Assembly (NCBI GenBank): GCA_934726055.1
Contig: CAKVCZ010000003.1
Location: forward strand, 81,702-145,701
Direction: 5' to 3'
Length of the DNA stretch: 64,000 nt
Source of the DNA: an uncultured Candidatus Melainabacteria bacterium
GTDB taxonomy: Bacteria; Cyanobacteriota; Vampirovibrionia; Gastranaerophilales; Gastranaerophilaceae
How positions within the stretch are numbered: the first letter of the stretch is position 1; every line of letters starts with the position of its first letter. Made by a program: the position numbers and the translations under genes. A model generated the notes under the pieces. The model was not told the origin of the DNA. It made no database searches and worked only from the letters and a program-made list of their open reading frames with translations. Below, one piece after another: positions 42,601-51,922 of the stretch.

Positions 42601-43437
42601 CTATGAAGCTACTAATCTGATTGCTTCTTGTAACAATTCTTTTTGTGATGAAATCAATTTGTTTGCCAATTCCATCTGAACTTTTGCTTGTTGGTAATTT
42701 GCAACATTATCTTTGAACCCTACATTAGAAAGTTCTAATAAACCAGCTCTGATTTCGTTACGACCAAGAACTGGACGTCCTGATTCTTCCGTTTCTACAA
42801 ATTGACCGTCTTTGATTTCATATAATCCGTTTTTGTTGTGGAAACTCATTGTTGAAATTTTGTACAATGGAACCATTTTTTTACCGCTATCGGCTTTACC
42901 ATAAATTGTACCATCATTTTTAATTTCGTAATCGTCATATTTTCCTAAATACTTACCATTATTAGGATCAATCCACAACTTTATGCTTGTTGTAGGTACA
43001 TCAAGTGCACCGCCTTTTGTTATTGTCTCTTCGTATAAATCGGCACTCAACGACTTTGTACCTGCCATAATTTCACCTTTATCATTTAAGATGTAACCTT
43101 GAACAGTGTAACCGTCTTTGTTTTTGTAAACACCTTCTGCATCAAAATCAAATTCACCGTGTCTTGAATATACAATTTTCCCTTCCTGTGTACGTGTTAC
43201 AAAGAAACCTTCACCTTCTAAGAAAAGGTTTGCGTTTGCTGTACCAGGTGTAGATTTACCTTGCCCGAAGTTTTTATCACAAGTGTCCATTACTGCACCG
43301 TTCAAGAAAGTTTTGAAGTTAAACTTGTTTTCTTTGAAGCCCGGCGTGTACATGTTTGTCATGTTTGTCGTAAGAGCGCTCATCCATTCAGTTGTCGTTT
43401 TTTGCGTATTTAGTGCTGTAACAAATGCATCATTCAT
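42601..43437 (-). CDS. Flagellar rod/hook family protein (FlgE/FlgF/FlgG-like)
   Basis: 278 residues from ATG 43437, which overlaps the fliK stop by 8 nt. N-terminal helical region (WMSALTTNMTNMYTPGFKEN), then the shared phrases NLFLEGEGFFVT near 72 and YSRHGEFDFDAEGVYKNKDG near 91-110 followed by YTVQGY, and the C-terminal helix LSNVGFKDNVANYQQAK...ISSQKELLQEAIRL. The length is near FlgF/FlgG (about 250) rather than a full hook protein, but a place after fliK suggests FlgE; the exact member is undecided. It is the last gene of a sigma-28-driven fliJ-fliK operon. Confidence 0.82.
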   Translation of the reverse strand: MNDAFVTALNTQKTTTEWMSALTTNMTNMYTPGFKENKFNFKTFLNGAVMDTCDKNFGQGKSTPGTANANLFLEGEGFFVTRTQEGKIVYSRHGEFDFDAEGVYKNKDGYTVQGYILNDKGEIMAGTKSLSADLYEETITKGGALDVPTTSIKLWIDPNNGKYLGKYDDYEIKNDGTIYGKADSGKKMVPLYKISTMSFHNKNGLYEIKDGQFVETEESGRPVLGRNEIRAGLLELSNVGFKDNVANYQQAKVQMELANKLISSQKELLQEAIRLVAS

Positions 43438-45124
43438 AGCCGTTCTCCTTATTATTTCCGTTTCTGTTATTCTTTTTGTTTCGTCCTTCTTCAGCATCTT
43501 CTTTTTGTTGACGGTAAGAAAGGTTTTCGTATTCAAGTCCTTCATCCGTAAATTTTTGTTTCAAAAGTGGAATATTGGATTTCAAATATTGTTCAACTGC
43601 TGCATCTCCGGGGAGAAATTCTGCGGAGATTACACCGTTTTTATTAACTCTCAATACCACAGATAAGTCTTTGTCAAAATCTACTCTGAAAGATTTATTT
43701 GTTTCCATTGATTCTTTTAATGCGTTCAAAAGTGTTTTTGATACTTCGGCAGATTTTGCTTCTTCTACATCTTTAAGAATCATTTGTTGAGTTTCAGCCT
43801 TTTGTTCTCCTTGCGTAACTTGTTGATTATTTTGTACCAAGTTGTTGAAGAATTTTGCATCTGCTTCTGTCATTTTTATTGTTTTTTCATCTGACGAACT
43901 GCTTTTTTTGGTTGCAGAAGCTGCCGATGTTTTTGTTGAGTTTGCTGTTTTTAAATTTGAATCAATAAATTTTACAATGTCTGTTGTTTTGTTTGTATTT
44001 AATGTATTATCAAGTATTTCAACTTGTTTGAATATTGGTTCGACTTTATAAACTTTTATATCTTCCTCAATTTGTTTTAATGCAGGGTTAACTGCTTGGA
44101 CTTCACCTGTTTTTTCTATCTTTCCTTGAGGAATTTCAAGTTCATCATTTCCTATTATTGGTAATTTTTCAGTTTTTGATAAATTTATTTTTTTATCATT
44201 TGGTAAGCTTAATGATTTTTCGCTATTTATGTGCGAATCTTGTTTAAGGTTGGTATTATTATCATTTTTATTTATACTTGCAGCTGAGGAATTTTCTTCT
44301 TCGATAATGTCAAAATCTTTAACAGTATTTATATTTGATTGCTCTAATATGTCTGATTTGCTAAATTTTTCAGGCATGTCTGCATTAGCTAACATTCCTG
44401 CAACTTCAATGTTTGTTGCCTCTTCAGAATTATTTTCGGTAAGATTTGCTGCCATTCCTGTTACATTTTCTTTAATAGTGCCTTGCGAAATTAGTTCTTT
44501 AGATTCTGGTCTGTTAACTAGAACAGATGCTGTTTCAGAAACAACATTTATTGGTTTAGGGTTTGTTTCATTTGTAACTGTATTATCTTCTTCCAGAGTT
44601 ACTGAATCAAAATCTTGTTCTGTTGCATCTGCTTTATGTTGTTCTTTGTTTTTTGTTTGATGTTCAAAATTTGAGAACTTGTGATGAACTTCTTTTTCTT
44701 CTCGTTCTTCTTCTATTTGTTCGTCAGCTTTTTGAGCGAAAGATATTTGTGCTTCTTTTAAGTTATTTGTACCTTTCTTGTGAGCTACTTGCTGATTATT
44801 CATTAAAACAATTTCATGTTCAAGTTCTTTTTCTGCAATTTTATGTATTCTTTGATTTTCAAGAATCTTTTTATCTTGAATAGCTTCTTTATTTAGTGTT
44901 GATATAAATTCAAAATCTTTTGCATTTTTTACATTTTGGTGTTTTTGAGTTTGAACATTATTTTCTTGTTGAACAACTTTATTTTCAACAACATCGGGCA
45001 TTTTAATCATTTCGTCTAAGAAAGATTTTCCATCAACTGTTTTTTCTGCAATTTGAGTTGTGGTAGTTTGAGCAACTGTTGCTGCCTTTTGAGCGTTATT
45101 TAGTTGTGTTGCTTTAATATCCAT
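43430..45124 (-). CDS. fliK: Flagellar hook-length control protein
   Basis: FliK acts as the molecular ruler and switches export specificity. 564 residues from the ATG with GAGG 8 nt upstream. The first 430 residues are polar and disordered (Gln/Asn/Glu/Lys-rich, e.g. VVQQENNVQTQKHQ), as expected for a ruler. The C-terminal domain near 460-545 matches Flg_hook: VVLRVNKNGVISAEFLPGD, EQYLKSNIPLLKQKF, LEYENLSYRQQ. Overlaps fliJ by 11 nt and the next gene by 8 nt. Confidence 0.88.
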   Translation of the reverse strand: MDIKATQLNNAQKAATVAQTTTTQIAEKTVDGKSFLDEMIKMPDVVENKVVQQENNVQTQKHQNVKNAKDFEFISTLNKEAIQDKKILENQRIHKIAEKELEHEIVLMNNQQVAHKKGTNNLKEAQISFAQKADEQIEEEREEKEVHHKFSNFEHQTKNKEQHKADATEQDFDSVTLEEDNTVTNETNPKPINVVSETASVLVNRPESKELISQGTIKENVTGMAANLTENNSEEATNIEVAGMLANADMPEKFSKSDILEQSNINTVKDFDIIEEENSSAASINKNDNNTNLKQDSHINSEKSLSLPNDKKINLSKTEKLPIIGNDELEIPQGKIEKTGEVQAVNPALKQIEEDIKVYKVEPIFKQVEILDNTLNTNKTTDIVKFIDSNLKTANSTKTSAASATKKSSSSDEKTIKMTEADAKFFNNLVQNNQQVTQGEQKAETQQMILKDVEEAKSAEVSKTLLNALKESMETNKSFRVDFDKDLSVVLRVNKNGVISAEFLPGDAAVEQYLKSNIPLLKQKFTDEGLEYENLSYRQQKEDAEEGRNKKNNRNGNNKENGYE

Positions 45125-45611
45125 TTTGTTCATCCTCTAGTTCTTTTTGGTATTGTTCCAGTAATTCTTCTTCTTCTCTTGATTCTTTTGCTTGTTGGAA
45201 GTATCTTTGAACACCAAGTTCTGACATGTTTTTAAGTTCTGCTGCTTTTTGTTCTGCAAGATATGCGTCTTTTGTTTTTTCCTTATGCTTTTCCAAAACT
45301 TTTACGGCTTGTTCCAGTTCAACTAATTTTTCGGCTTCTTGTTGTACAATTTGTGCTTTTTCTTGTCGAACAAGTTCGAGCTGTTCTCCCTTTTCCCACA
45401 AATGATGAAGATAATTGTCGTATGCTTCCATCATTGTGTAATCGGCATGTCTTTGGTTTTGTTTTGTTACTTCGATTTCTTGTAAATTCCGTTGTATATC
45501 CATCTCAGCTTCGTATAGTGCTTGCTGAGCCTTTTGAAGAACCATTAATTGCTCTTCTTTTTTACGTATTCTAAAGTCAAGTACTTTTTGTAATCTATAT
45601 ACAAAGGGCAT
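45114..45611 (-). CDS. fliJ: Flagellar export chaperone
   Basis: Soluble coiled-coil stalk protein of the type III export ATPase, partner of FliI. 165 residues, nearly all heptad coiled coil, opening FVYRLQKVLDFRIRKKEEQ, the typical FliJ start. It is first in the fliJ-fliK-hook/rod operon, behind a GCCGATAA-type promoter, with GAGAGAG 6 nt before the ATG. Its partner fliI lies 20 kb away on the same strand. Confidence 0.9.
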   Translation of the reverse strand: MPFVYRLQKVLDFRIRKKEEQLMVLQKAQQALYEAEMDIQRNLQEIEVTKQNQRHADYTMMEAYDNYLHHLWEKGEQLELVRQEKAQIVQQEAEKLVELEQAVKVLEKHKEKTKDAYLAEQKAAELKNMSELGVQRYFQQAKESREEEELLEQYQKELEDEQNGY

Positions 45612-45631
45612 ATTACACTCTCTCGATTCTA

Positions 45632-45657
45632 TTATCGGCTATTTTACGTGGACTTTA
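45632..45657 (-). promoter_or_regulatory. Sigma-28 promoter of the fliJ-fliK operon
   Basis: On the minus strand TAAAGTCC (6/8) is followed by 10 bp and a perfect GCCGATAA. The start codon is 21 bp beyond. The -10 is full consensus; the spacer is one base short. Confidence 0.7.
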
Positions 45658-45708
45658 TACCTCTGTTTGTATGATTTATTTAAGGATTATTTTTAAAAAG
45701 TCAAATAT

Positions 45709-46545
45709 TTATTTTAAATTCGCACAAATAACTCTGTCTATTCCGGCTAAATCTTTCTCTATTTCTATGTTTTCAAAGTTGTTTTTAATTAAAATAGTTT
45801 TTACATCTTCACTTTGTCCAAGTCCGATTTCAAAAGCAACATGACCGTTTGGTTTTAAAACTTTGTGTGCAGTGCTTGCAATTTTTTCGTAAAATTCTAA
45901 GCCTTTTTCATCGTTTGTATATAGTGCCAAATCGGGATCAAATGTTACTTCTTTTTGTATATTTTGTTTCTCTTTTAGGGGAATATATGGTGGATTTGAA
46001 ATTACCATGTCAAATTTTTCGTCTTCTTTTACGTTAGAAAATATATCAGATTTTCTAAATATGGCTTTGTTGTATAAATTCATTTTTGATGCATTGTTTA
46101 GTGCAATTTGCAATGCTTCGGAAGAAATGTCAAGACCTATAACTTGAGCAAGACTGTATTTTGCAACCATGCAAGCAATACAGCCTGTTCCTGTTCCGAC
46201 ATCCAGTACGAATTTATAATTATTTTTATTTATTATATCTATTGATTTTCTGACTAATATTTCTGTTTCATCTCTTGGAATTAATGTATCTGGGCTTACT
46301 TCAAACTTTTCTCCCATAAAATATCCGTATCCGATTATATGTTGAATAGGTTTTCTTGTTTTAGCTCTTTCTTGAGCCTTTTGTTTAACAATATTTAATT
46401 TGTTTTCATCAAGTTTTTTTCCCATAACAATGTCAACTGCTGTGAGATTACAGAATTTTTCTATCAAAAGCTTTACTTCAGCATTTGCCTCTTGTTCTTC
46501 AATCCCTGCTAAAGTCAATATGTTCACTATTTCTCGAATACTCAT
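45709..46545 (-). CDS. prmC: Peptide chain release factor N5-glutamine methyltransferase
   Basis: Methylates the GGQ glutamine of RF1/RF2. 278 residues: helical N-terminal domain, SAM motif VLDVGTGTGCIACMVA near 116-131 and the substrate-glutamine motif ISNPPYIP near 182. The RDETEILV phrase near 87-94 is typical. Its start overlaps the gene upstream by 47 nt, so it is cotranscribed with it. prfA, the usual partner, is not here. Confidence 0.95.
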   Translation of the reverse strand: MSIREIVNILTLAGIEEQEANAEVKLLIEKFCNLTAVDIVMGKKLDENKLNIVKQKAQERAKTRKPIQHIIGYGYFMGEKFEVSPDTLIPRDETEILVRKSIDIINKNNYKFVLDVGTGTGCIACMVAKYSLAQVIGLDISSEALQIALNNASKMNLYNKAIFRKSDIFSNVKEDEKFDMVISNPPYIPLKEKQNIQKEVTFDPDLALYTNDEKGLEFYEKIASTAHKVLKPNGHVAFEIGLGQSEDVKTILIKNNFENIEIEKDLAGIDRVICANLK

Positions 46546-47017
46546 TTAATATCTCGCTTATTAATGTTTTTAAATCGTATTTTGTTAAATCAGTTGTATC
46601 TTTTTTTATTATATTATATTTTTTGCATAATTTATCATAATAATAAAGTTGTTTTTTTGTGGGTTTTTCATGTTGCATTTTTACGTCTTGCAGAAATTTG
46701 CGTTTTTGTTTTTCAAATTCTTTTTGTTTTTCTACTAGCGGACGTTGTTTTTCTTTATAATCATAATACTTTTTGCATTCTTTAATATACAACAAAGTAT
46801 CTTTTTGAAAATCATCTTCAAAAAGCATGTTTTCCAAAAATTCAAAATGAGGATTATCTATCTTAAAATAGTATTCCTCATCTTCTATAAATTTTTTAAT
46901 TATTTCATTTTCACTCAAACTAGGACTTTTTTTAACCAAAGCCCTTAAAAAATTACACAATGCTGATTTTTGAGTTTTAGACAGACTCAAAAATATTTGA
47001 TTTTTAATATAATACAT
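46499..47017 (-). CDS. Helical, Lys-rich protein of unknown function, cotranscribed with prmC
   Basis: 172 residues, charged and helical (EKQRPLVEKQKEFEKQKRKF). The C-terminal 55 residues (PTKKQLYYYDKLCKKYNI ... YDLKTLISEILNEY) resemble the short helical 'T-x-K-Q-...L' motif found at the ends of some DNA- or RNA-handling proteins (DUF3072-like), a weak match. It sits 6 nt after a 59-residue gene and overlaps prmC. Function unknown. Confidence 0.6.
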   Translation of the reverse strand: MYYIKNQIFLSLSKTQKSALCNFLRALVKKSPSLSENEIIKKFIEDEEYYFKIDNPHFEFLENMLFEDDFQKDTLLYIKECKKYYDYKEKQRPLVEKQKEFEKQKRKFLQDVKMQHEKPTKKQLYYYDKLCKKYNIIKKDTTDLTKYDLKTLISEILNEYSRNSEHIDFSRD

Positions 47018-47023
47018 AAAAAA

Positions 47024-47203
47024 CTAACGTAAAATATCTTTAATAGACAATTTTTCGCCAATTTTTGCGTGGTGGAATTCTAACATTTTTTTATAAATCG
47101 GATTAGAAGTATTTGAATAAACTTCCGGTTTTTTATTTTCTATTGAAGTTTCTTCAACAGCCTTGTTTTTAACAGGAAGTTCAACAATTTTATTTTCGTT
47201 CAT
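47024..47203 (-). CDS. Small basic protein (59 residues), first gene of the prmC operon
   Basis: Found by reading the gap: ATG at 47203-47201, stop at 47026-47024, encoding MNENKIVELPVKNK... and ending HHAKIGEKLSIKDILR. GAGAGG lies 10 nt before the ATG. It ends 6 nt before the 172-residue gene, which supports a real operon member. The sequence is polar in the first half (perhaps disordered) with a conserved-looking end. No known family. Confidence 0.6.
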   Translation of the reverse strand: MNENKIVELPVKNKAVEETSIENKKPEVYSNTSNPIYKKMLEFHHAKIGEKLSIKDILR

Positions 47204-47461
47204 AATTCAAATACCTCTCGTATTTAAATAAAGTATTAACACTAACCAAAAATTGACTTTTTGTATGATATTATCGTAACAAATGTTTACAAAATTGTAA
47301 ATAGTCGTTAGAATAATATTAAGTAAAGTTAAACGAATTGATAAATAAGATTTTGGACAAAATTTTTGTAAATTTTTGTAAACATGTCTAAAACCATGGC
47401 AAATCAAGGGTTTGAAAATACTTTATATTAGTGTAGCAAAGTAAGTAATGTAGGTGTGCCT

Positions 47462-49159
47462 ATGGGTTGGACAAATCCACTAGATTATTTAAAAAAGACA
47501 TTTGGTACCTCAGGAAGTGAGGCTACTGTTGCTACGCAATCAGGCACAAATTCAAATCAAGCGTTAGGTACTGCAAAACCAACTCAGCCAAATTCTGTAA
47601 TTCAGGTTAAGCAAACAGAGGCTGATAAATCAATGGGTGTTCAATTAGAGCGAACGACAACATCCAATGAAGCTCCGCTTGTTTCTACTAAAACTGAAAA
47701 TACATCTAATACAACACAATCTAGTGTATCAATGCAAGAGGCAACAAAAAGTTCTTCTCAAGAATTTTATGGTGCGGGATACTTTAGTAGTGTTGAAACA
47801 GCTGAACAGGATTATGGAACTTGTAAACAATCAGCACAAAATGATGAACAATTGGCAGGTTGTGCTGCTAATGCCATGCAAACTATTGAAAAAAATCCGC
47901 AAAAGGATAGTGCACAAAGTGTAAGAGTTCTTGAACAAGTAGATGAAGATGTAAAAGATATTCAAAGTAGGAATAAAACAAAAAAAACTTCAAGTAAAAA
48001 AAATAATTCTATAAAAAGTGGGTCGGTTACACCAAAAAGTGTTGCAAAACCAAAAACAATAGAAACCGTAGATGCGGTGGAATCATCAGATTCGGTCGAT
48101 ACAACACAAGATAGTGAAGAAACTTCATCAGGTGGAATCATATCATCTTTAGTGGATGAAGCCTTTTCAAAAATAGAAGATGTAAAACTAAATATTGCCG
48201 GAAATCTACCAGCCGGTGATTTACAAGACAAGTTTATAAAAAGTTATGTAAAATCAGGTACACAACATACATCCGAACAATCAAAAAAGTCTTTGGCCTT
48301 GATTGTCAAGGGATTAAGTGAAGAATCAGAAAAATTATTACATAATAGAACAGCTGACGATATTTTACAAAATAAAGACGAAGGCTTAATTTCTGATTTA
48401 GCTCAAGCACAGAGCCAAATGCGAGAAGAAAGTCAACAGGCTGCAATAGATTATGTAAAACAACTTTTTGGTGATGAATTTGGCGAAGCATATATGAATG
48501 CTTTGGCTCAAAATGCATACAATTTTGCTGAATCTAACTGGGATTATGTTACAGATACAGTCAAATCTTCAGGATATGAAAGTGCTCAGCAATCTTTAGA
48601 AACTGCAAAACAAGAATATAATAATTCAACTCAAAATGCTAACAAATCTACGGAAGCAGATAAAACTGCTCAAGAAAGCAATACTCAAAAAACAGAGTCT
48701 AAAGCAGAATCCAAAACTGAAACTAACTCATACGAATCCAAAACTGAATCAAAATCCGCAACTTCAAAAAGTACTGTTGAAGCAGTTTCTGAGATGAAAA
48801 GAAGTGTTAACAGTGGAAATCCTGTTATAAATATTGTTTCTTCAGAAAAGTTTAAAAATTCGGCGACAAAAGCAAAAGTTGAGTTTATTAAAACACTAAA
48901 TAATAAAGATAAAAAAGAGGCTGTTGGACAAATTTGTAATTCAACTTCTGCATTAGGTCTAAAATCAATGATGTTCAGCGGATTGAAGAAAGATATCATA
49001 AAGTTCCTTGTTCAAAATCATTCTGCTGAAAATATTGAAAAATTGAAATATTTGCAAAATTACTTGTCTATATCAGAAAAGAAGCAATTGAATGAATATG
49101 AACAGTGTCTGCGTGAAAATAAATCTTTGGCAACACTTGGTAATAATATATTTGTTTAA
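47462..49159 (+). CDS. Large Ser/Thr/Lys-rich protein with helical C-terminal domain, unknown function
   Basis: 565 residues from ATG 47462 with AGG 7 nt upstream. Starts MGWTNPLDYLKKTFGTS, then a long low-complexity region (Gln/Thr/Ser) with five cysteines in the first third or near the end, a helical block near 230-365 (QAAIDYVKQLFGDEFGEAYM), a repeat-like Lys/Thr/Glu/Ser stretch near 400-440 (KTESKAESKTETNS), and a helical domain at 455-565. No signal peptide or membrane helix. The character (disordered start, no Sec signal) resembles other unknowns here such as 41830-42201. No family recognised. Confidence 0.65.
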   Translation: MGWTNPLDYLKKTFGTSGSEATVATQSGTNSNQALGTAKPTQPNSVIQVKQTEADKSMGVQLERTTTSNEAPLVSTKTENTSNTTQSSVSMQEATKSSSQEFYGAGYFSSVETAEQDYGTCKQSAQNDEQLAGCAANAMQTIEKNPQKDSAQSVRVLEQVDEDVKDIQSRNKTKKTSSKKNNSIKSGSVTPKSVAKPKTIETVDAVESSDSVDTTQDSEETSSGGIISSLVDEAFSKIEDVKLNIAGNLPAGDLQDKFIKSYVKSGTQHTSEQSKKSLALIVKGLSEESEKLLHNRTADDILQNKDEGLISDLAQAQSQMREESQQAAIDYVKQLFGDEFGEAYMNALAQNAYNFAESNWDYVTDTVKSSGYESAQQSLETAKQEYNNSTQNANKSTEADKTAQESNTQKTESKAESKTETNSYESKTESKSATSKSTVEAVSEMKRSVNSGNPVINIVSSEKFKNSATKAKVEFIKTLNNKDKKEAVGQICNSTSALGLKSMMFSGLKKDIIKFLVQNHSAENIEKLKYLQNYLSISEKKQLNEYEQCLRENKSLATLGNNIFV

Positions 49160-49197
49160 AAAACAGGTTTAATAACATTATTAAACCTGTTTTTTTT
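49158..49197. terminator. Bidirectional terminator before pfp
   Basis: AACAGGTTTAATAA and TTATTAAACCTGTT arms flanked by A and T runs, overlapping the last bases of the plus-strand gene; serves convergent genes. Confidence 0.88.
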
Positions 49198-49225
49198 ATT
49201 CTATAACAAATTTTTAATTATCTGT

Positions 49226-50890
49226 TTATTTGTGTTCCAATTGAAGCGTAACAGATGTTAAATCACAAACTTCTGTTGGTCCAAAGTATTGAATTGCACC
49301 TGGGAACAGGTAGCGATCATTCATTGCCCAATCTTCTCTGTTTGCTTCTAATTCTTTGAATACAGGGCCATCAAGTTTTACTAAAGCCTTTTGAATAACA
49401 GCTTTCATTTCGCCATGACGTTTTTCCATATTCATCATCATTGTAAGAGGAACACCTCCTGCAATCCATTCTTTCGCAGGTTTTACAAGATTTCTTACGG
49501 ATGATAAATAACCTGTTAAGCCAAAATTAATTAGAGCAAAAGCATTAAATCCTAACGAATAGCAATAATCAGCATCAAAGTTTGATGGGAATGCACATCT
49601 TCCTTCATAGCCAAAGAAATGAGCTTGATCAGAGAATTTTCCAATATATTTACCTTGTTCTTTTAATTCTGATAAGCGAGTTCTAATCATTTCAATCAAT
49701 AATTTTTCAGTTTCAATTCTTGATACTTGAACGTTGCCATGAGGATCTCTGTCCATTAATAATTGAGATTTGATTAATGCAGGTAAGCTTTCAAATACTT
49801 TTGCATTGTTAGCATCAAGTTTTGATGCAACTATGTTGAATCTTTCTCTTGTGCTTGTTGCATTGTTGTATGTAGAATCATTTTCTAAATCGTGCATTAT
49901 ATCATTTAAGTTTGCAATCATTGTTTTCATTTCCGGAATAAATTCTATTAATCCTTCAGGAACAATGATAATACCGAAGTTTTTACCAACAGCAGCACGT
50001 TTTACAATTACATCACAAATTGATTCAACAACTTGTTCTAATGACATTTTTTTAGCTTCAACTTCTTCCGAAATTAAAGTAATATTTGGTTGAGTTTGTA
50101 AACCTGCTTCTAAGGCAACGTGAGATGCACTTCTTCCCATAATTTTAATAAAATGCCAATATTTTTTTGCAGAATTAGCATCACGTTGAATGTTTCCAAT
50201 TAATTCTGCATAAGTTTTTGTTGCGGTATCAAAACCAAATGAAACTTCAATTTGTTCATTTTTTAAGTCGCCGTCGATTGTTTTTGGACAACCGATAACT
50301 TGAATACCTGCGTTATTTTTTACAAACCATTCAGCAAGCAATGCTGCGTTTGTGTTTGAATCATCTCCGCCGATAATAACAACTGCGTTGATGTTTAATT
50401 TTTTACATACTTCCAATGATTTTTTGAATTGTTCTTCAGTTTCTAATTTTGTTCTGCCTGAACCAATTATGTCAAATCCACCGGTGTTTCTGTATGCATC
50501 AATAAAATCTTTTGTGATTTCTGTGTATTTTCCTTCAATAATACCTGAAGGACCGCCCAAGAATCCATATAGTTTGTTTTCAGGATTTGCTTGTTTTAGG
50601 GCATCAAATAAACCGGCAATAACGTTGTGTCCGCCGGGAGCTTGTCCACCTGACAAAATAACACCAACGTTTCTGACAGGGGATGATTTTTTATCATTTG
50701 TAGATTTGAATGTTACAACAGGTTTTCCGTATGTATTTGCAAAAAGTTTTTTGATTTCTTCTTGATCTCTTACTGATTCTGTTGCATTTCCTTCTTCCAT
50801 TGCTAATGTATTGATTCCGTTAGCTAAACATTGTGGAAGTTTTGGTTCATACTTTAATCTTTCTTTTTGTAATGGTGAAAGTGTTCTCAT
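49226..50890 (-). CDS. pfp: Pyrophosphate-dependent 6-phosphofructokinase
   Basis: Phosphorylates fructose-6-phosphate with PPi, reversibly. 554 residues, the long (plant-beta/Spirochaete-like) form. Motifs: SGGQAPGGHN near 80-89, GGDDSNTNA near 174 and PKTIDGD near 203; the Asp after GGD and the Lys of PKTIDGD are what separate PPi- from ATP-dependent enzymes. IMGRSASHVALE and GYEGRCAFPS follow. It is monocistronic. Together with the membrane pyrophosphatase at 5584-8001 it points to PPi-linked glycolysis. Confidence 0.95.
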   Translation of the reverse strand: MRTLSPLQKERLKYEPKLPQCLANGINTLAMEEGNATESVRDQEEIKKLFANTYGKPVVTFKSTNDKKSSPVRNVGVILSGGQAPGGHNVIAGLFDALKQANPENKLYGFLGGPSGIIEGKYTEITKDFIDAYRNTGGFDIIGSGRTKLETEEQFKKSLEVCKKLNINAVVIIGGDDSNTNAALLAEWFVKNNAGIQVIGCPKTIDGDLKNEQIEVSFGFDTATKTYAELIGNIQRDANSAKKYWHFIKIMGRSASHVALEAGLQTQPNITLISEEVEAKKMSLEQVVESICDVIVKRAAVGKNFGIIIVPEGLIEFIPEMKTMIANLNDIMHDLENDSTYNNATSTRERFNIVASKLDANNAKVFESLPALIKSQLLMDRDPHGNVQVSRIETEKLLIEMIRTRLSELKEQGKYIGKFSDQAHFFGYEGRCAFPSNFDADYCYSLGFNAFALINFGLTGYLSSVRNLVKPAKEWIAGGVPLTMMMNMEKRHGEMKAVIQKALVKLDGPVFKELEANREDWAMNDRYLFPGAIQYFGPTEVCDLTSVTLQLEHK

Positions 50891-50950
50891 AATTTATCGT
50901 CCTTTTCGTTTTAATAAGTACCTTCATTTCAAATAATAACACAAAGATAA

Positions 50951-51916
50951 TTATTGTTTTTTTATTTTTTGTGAAATTATGTGTGCTTGCTTTTTAATTA
51001 TTTCTTTTTCCTTACAATTTGGAAATTTAATTATTAAATCTTTTAGTAATTTAAGAGCTTCTTCATCTCGTCCGACTTTTTCGTAAGCGTATGCCAAATT
51101 TGAATATATTACGGATTCTGTTTTGGAATTTATTTTAAAGGCTCTTTCATAGTAAATTATGCTATTTTTGAAATCTTCACAGCAGTAGTATGTCAGTCCC
51201 ATTTGATTATTTGCTCTAAACGAATTAGGTCTTTCATCCAATGCTCTTTGGCAATATAATACAGCATTATTCCAGTCTCCATTTTTACCATATTCAAGAG
51301 ATACTGAAATAAGTGCTTCAAAATGGTGTGGATCAATATCAAGTAGTTTTAAGTATATTTCAAGCACTTTTTCGATTAAGTCTTTATTTCTAAGTGCAGG
51401 TGCTACTTCTTCCATTTCTTTTGCAATTACGTAAGCTAAGTTATTGTCATATTCTTTTGTTGTAAAAATATTATCGATGAATTTTAACAAATCATCTGTT
51501 TTTTGGGCATATAAGTATGATTGAGTTATTGCCTTTGCTGTTGTTTCGTCTGGTTTCACTTTAAAACTTCTTAAAAAATAATCACTCGCTATGTCATATT
51601 CTTTTTTGTTGAAGTGAATAAGTGCAATATTGTATAAGCTGCTTTGGTCTTCAGGAAACTCATTCAAAAACAATTCATAACATTTCATAGCATTTTCATC
51701 ATCATTAAGTTGTTGATATGCCAGTGCTAAGTTATAATTTGCAAAATTCTGTGCGTTACGTTGCTGTAATGCCAGTTTGAATGACTTTACAGATAGATTA
51801 AATTCTTTTTTCTCGTACAACTCTAACCCTTTTGAAAAATAAGCATCAAAAGTGGACATTTTTTCTCGGATATGTTTCCAATGTACTTTTAAATTTTCAA
51901 TAGGTGAAAGGTTCAT
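50951..51916 (-). CDS. TPR-repeat protein
   Basis: 321 residues from ATG 51916. At least six tetratricopeptide repeats are visible (AYFSKGLELYEKKEFNLSVK, NYNLALAYQQLNDDENAMKC, SLYNIALIHFNKKEYDIASD, ALISVSLEYGKNGDWNNAVL, NQMGLTYYCCEDFKNSIIYY, SNLAYAYEKVGRDEEALKLL). No signal peptide, so cytoplasmic scaffold or adaptor. Start chosen because TACAAT lies 6 nt before it (leaderless type) and an earlier in-frame ATG falls upstream of that element. Divergent from ruvA. Confidence 0.85.
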   Translation of the reverse strand: MNLSPIENLKVHWKHIREKMSTFDAYFSKGLELYEKKEFNLSVKSFKLALQQRNAQNFANYNLALAYQQLNDDENAMKCYELFLNEFPEDQSSLYNIALIHFNKKEYDIASDYFLRSFKVKPDETTAKAITQSYLYAQKTDDLLKFIDNIFTTKEYDNNLAYVIAKEMEEVAPALRNKDLIEKVLEIYLKLLDIDPHHFEALISVSLEYGKNGDWNNAVLYCQRALDERPNSFRANNQMGLTYYCCEDFKNSIIYYERAFKINSKTESVIYSNLAYAYEKVGRDEEALKLLKDLIIKFPNCKEKEIIKKQAHIISQKIKKQ

Positions 51917-51922
51917 GTTTAT

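Noticed and set aside
47207..47407. 66-codon minus-strand frame upstream of the 59-residue gene
   Set aside because: No Shine-Dalgarno, AT-driven hydrophobic composition, lies in a promoter region.
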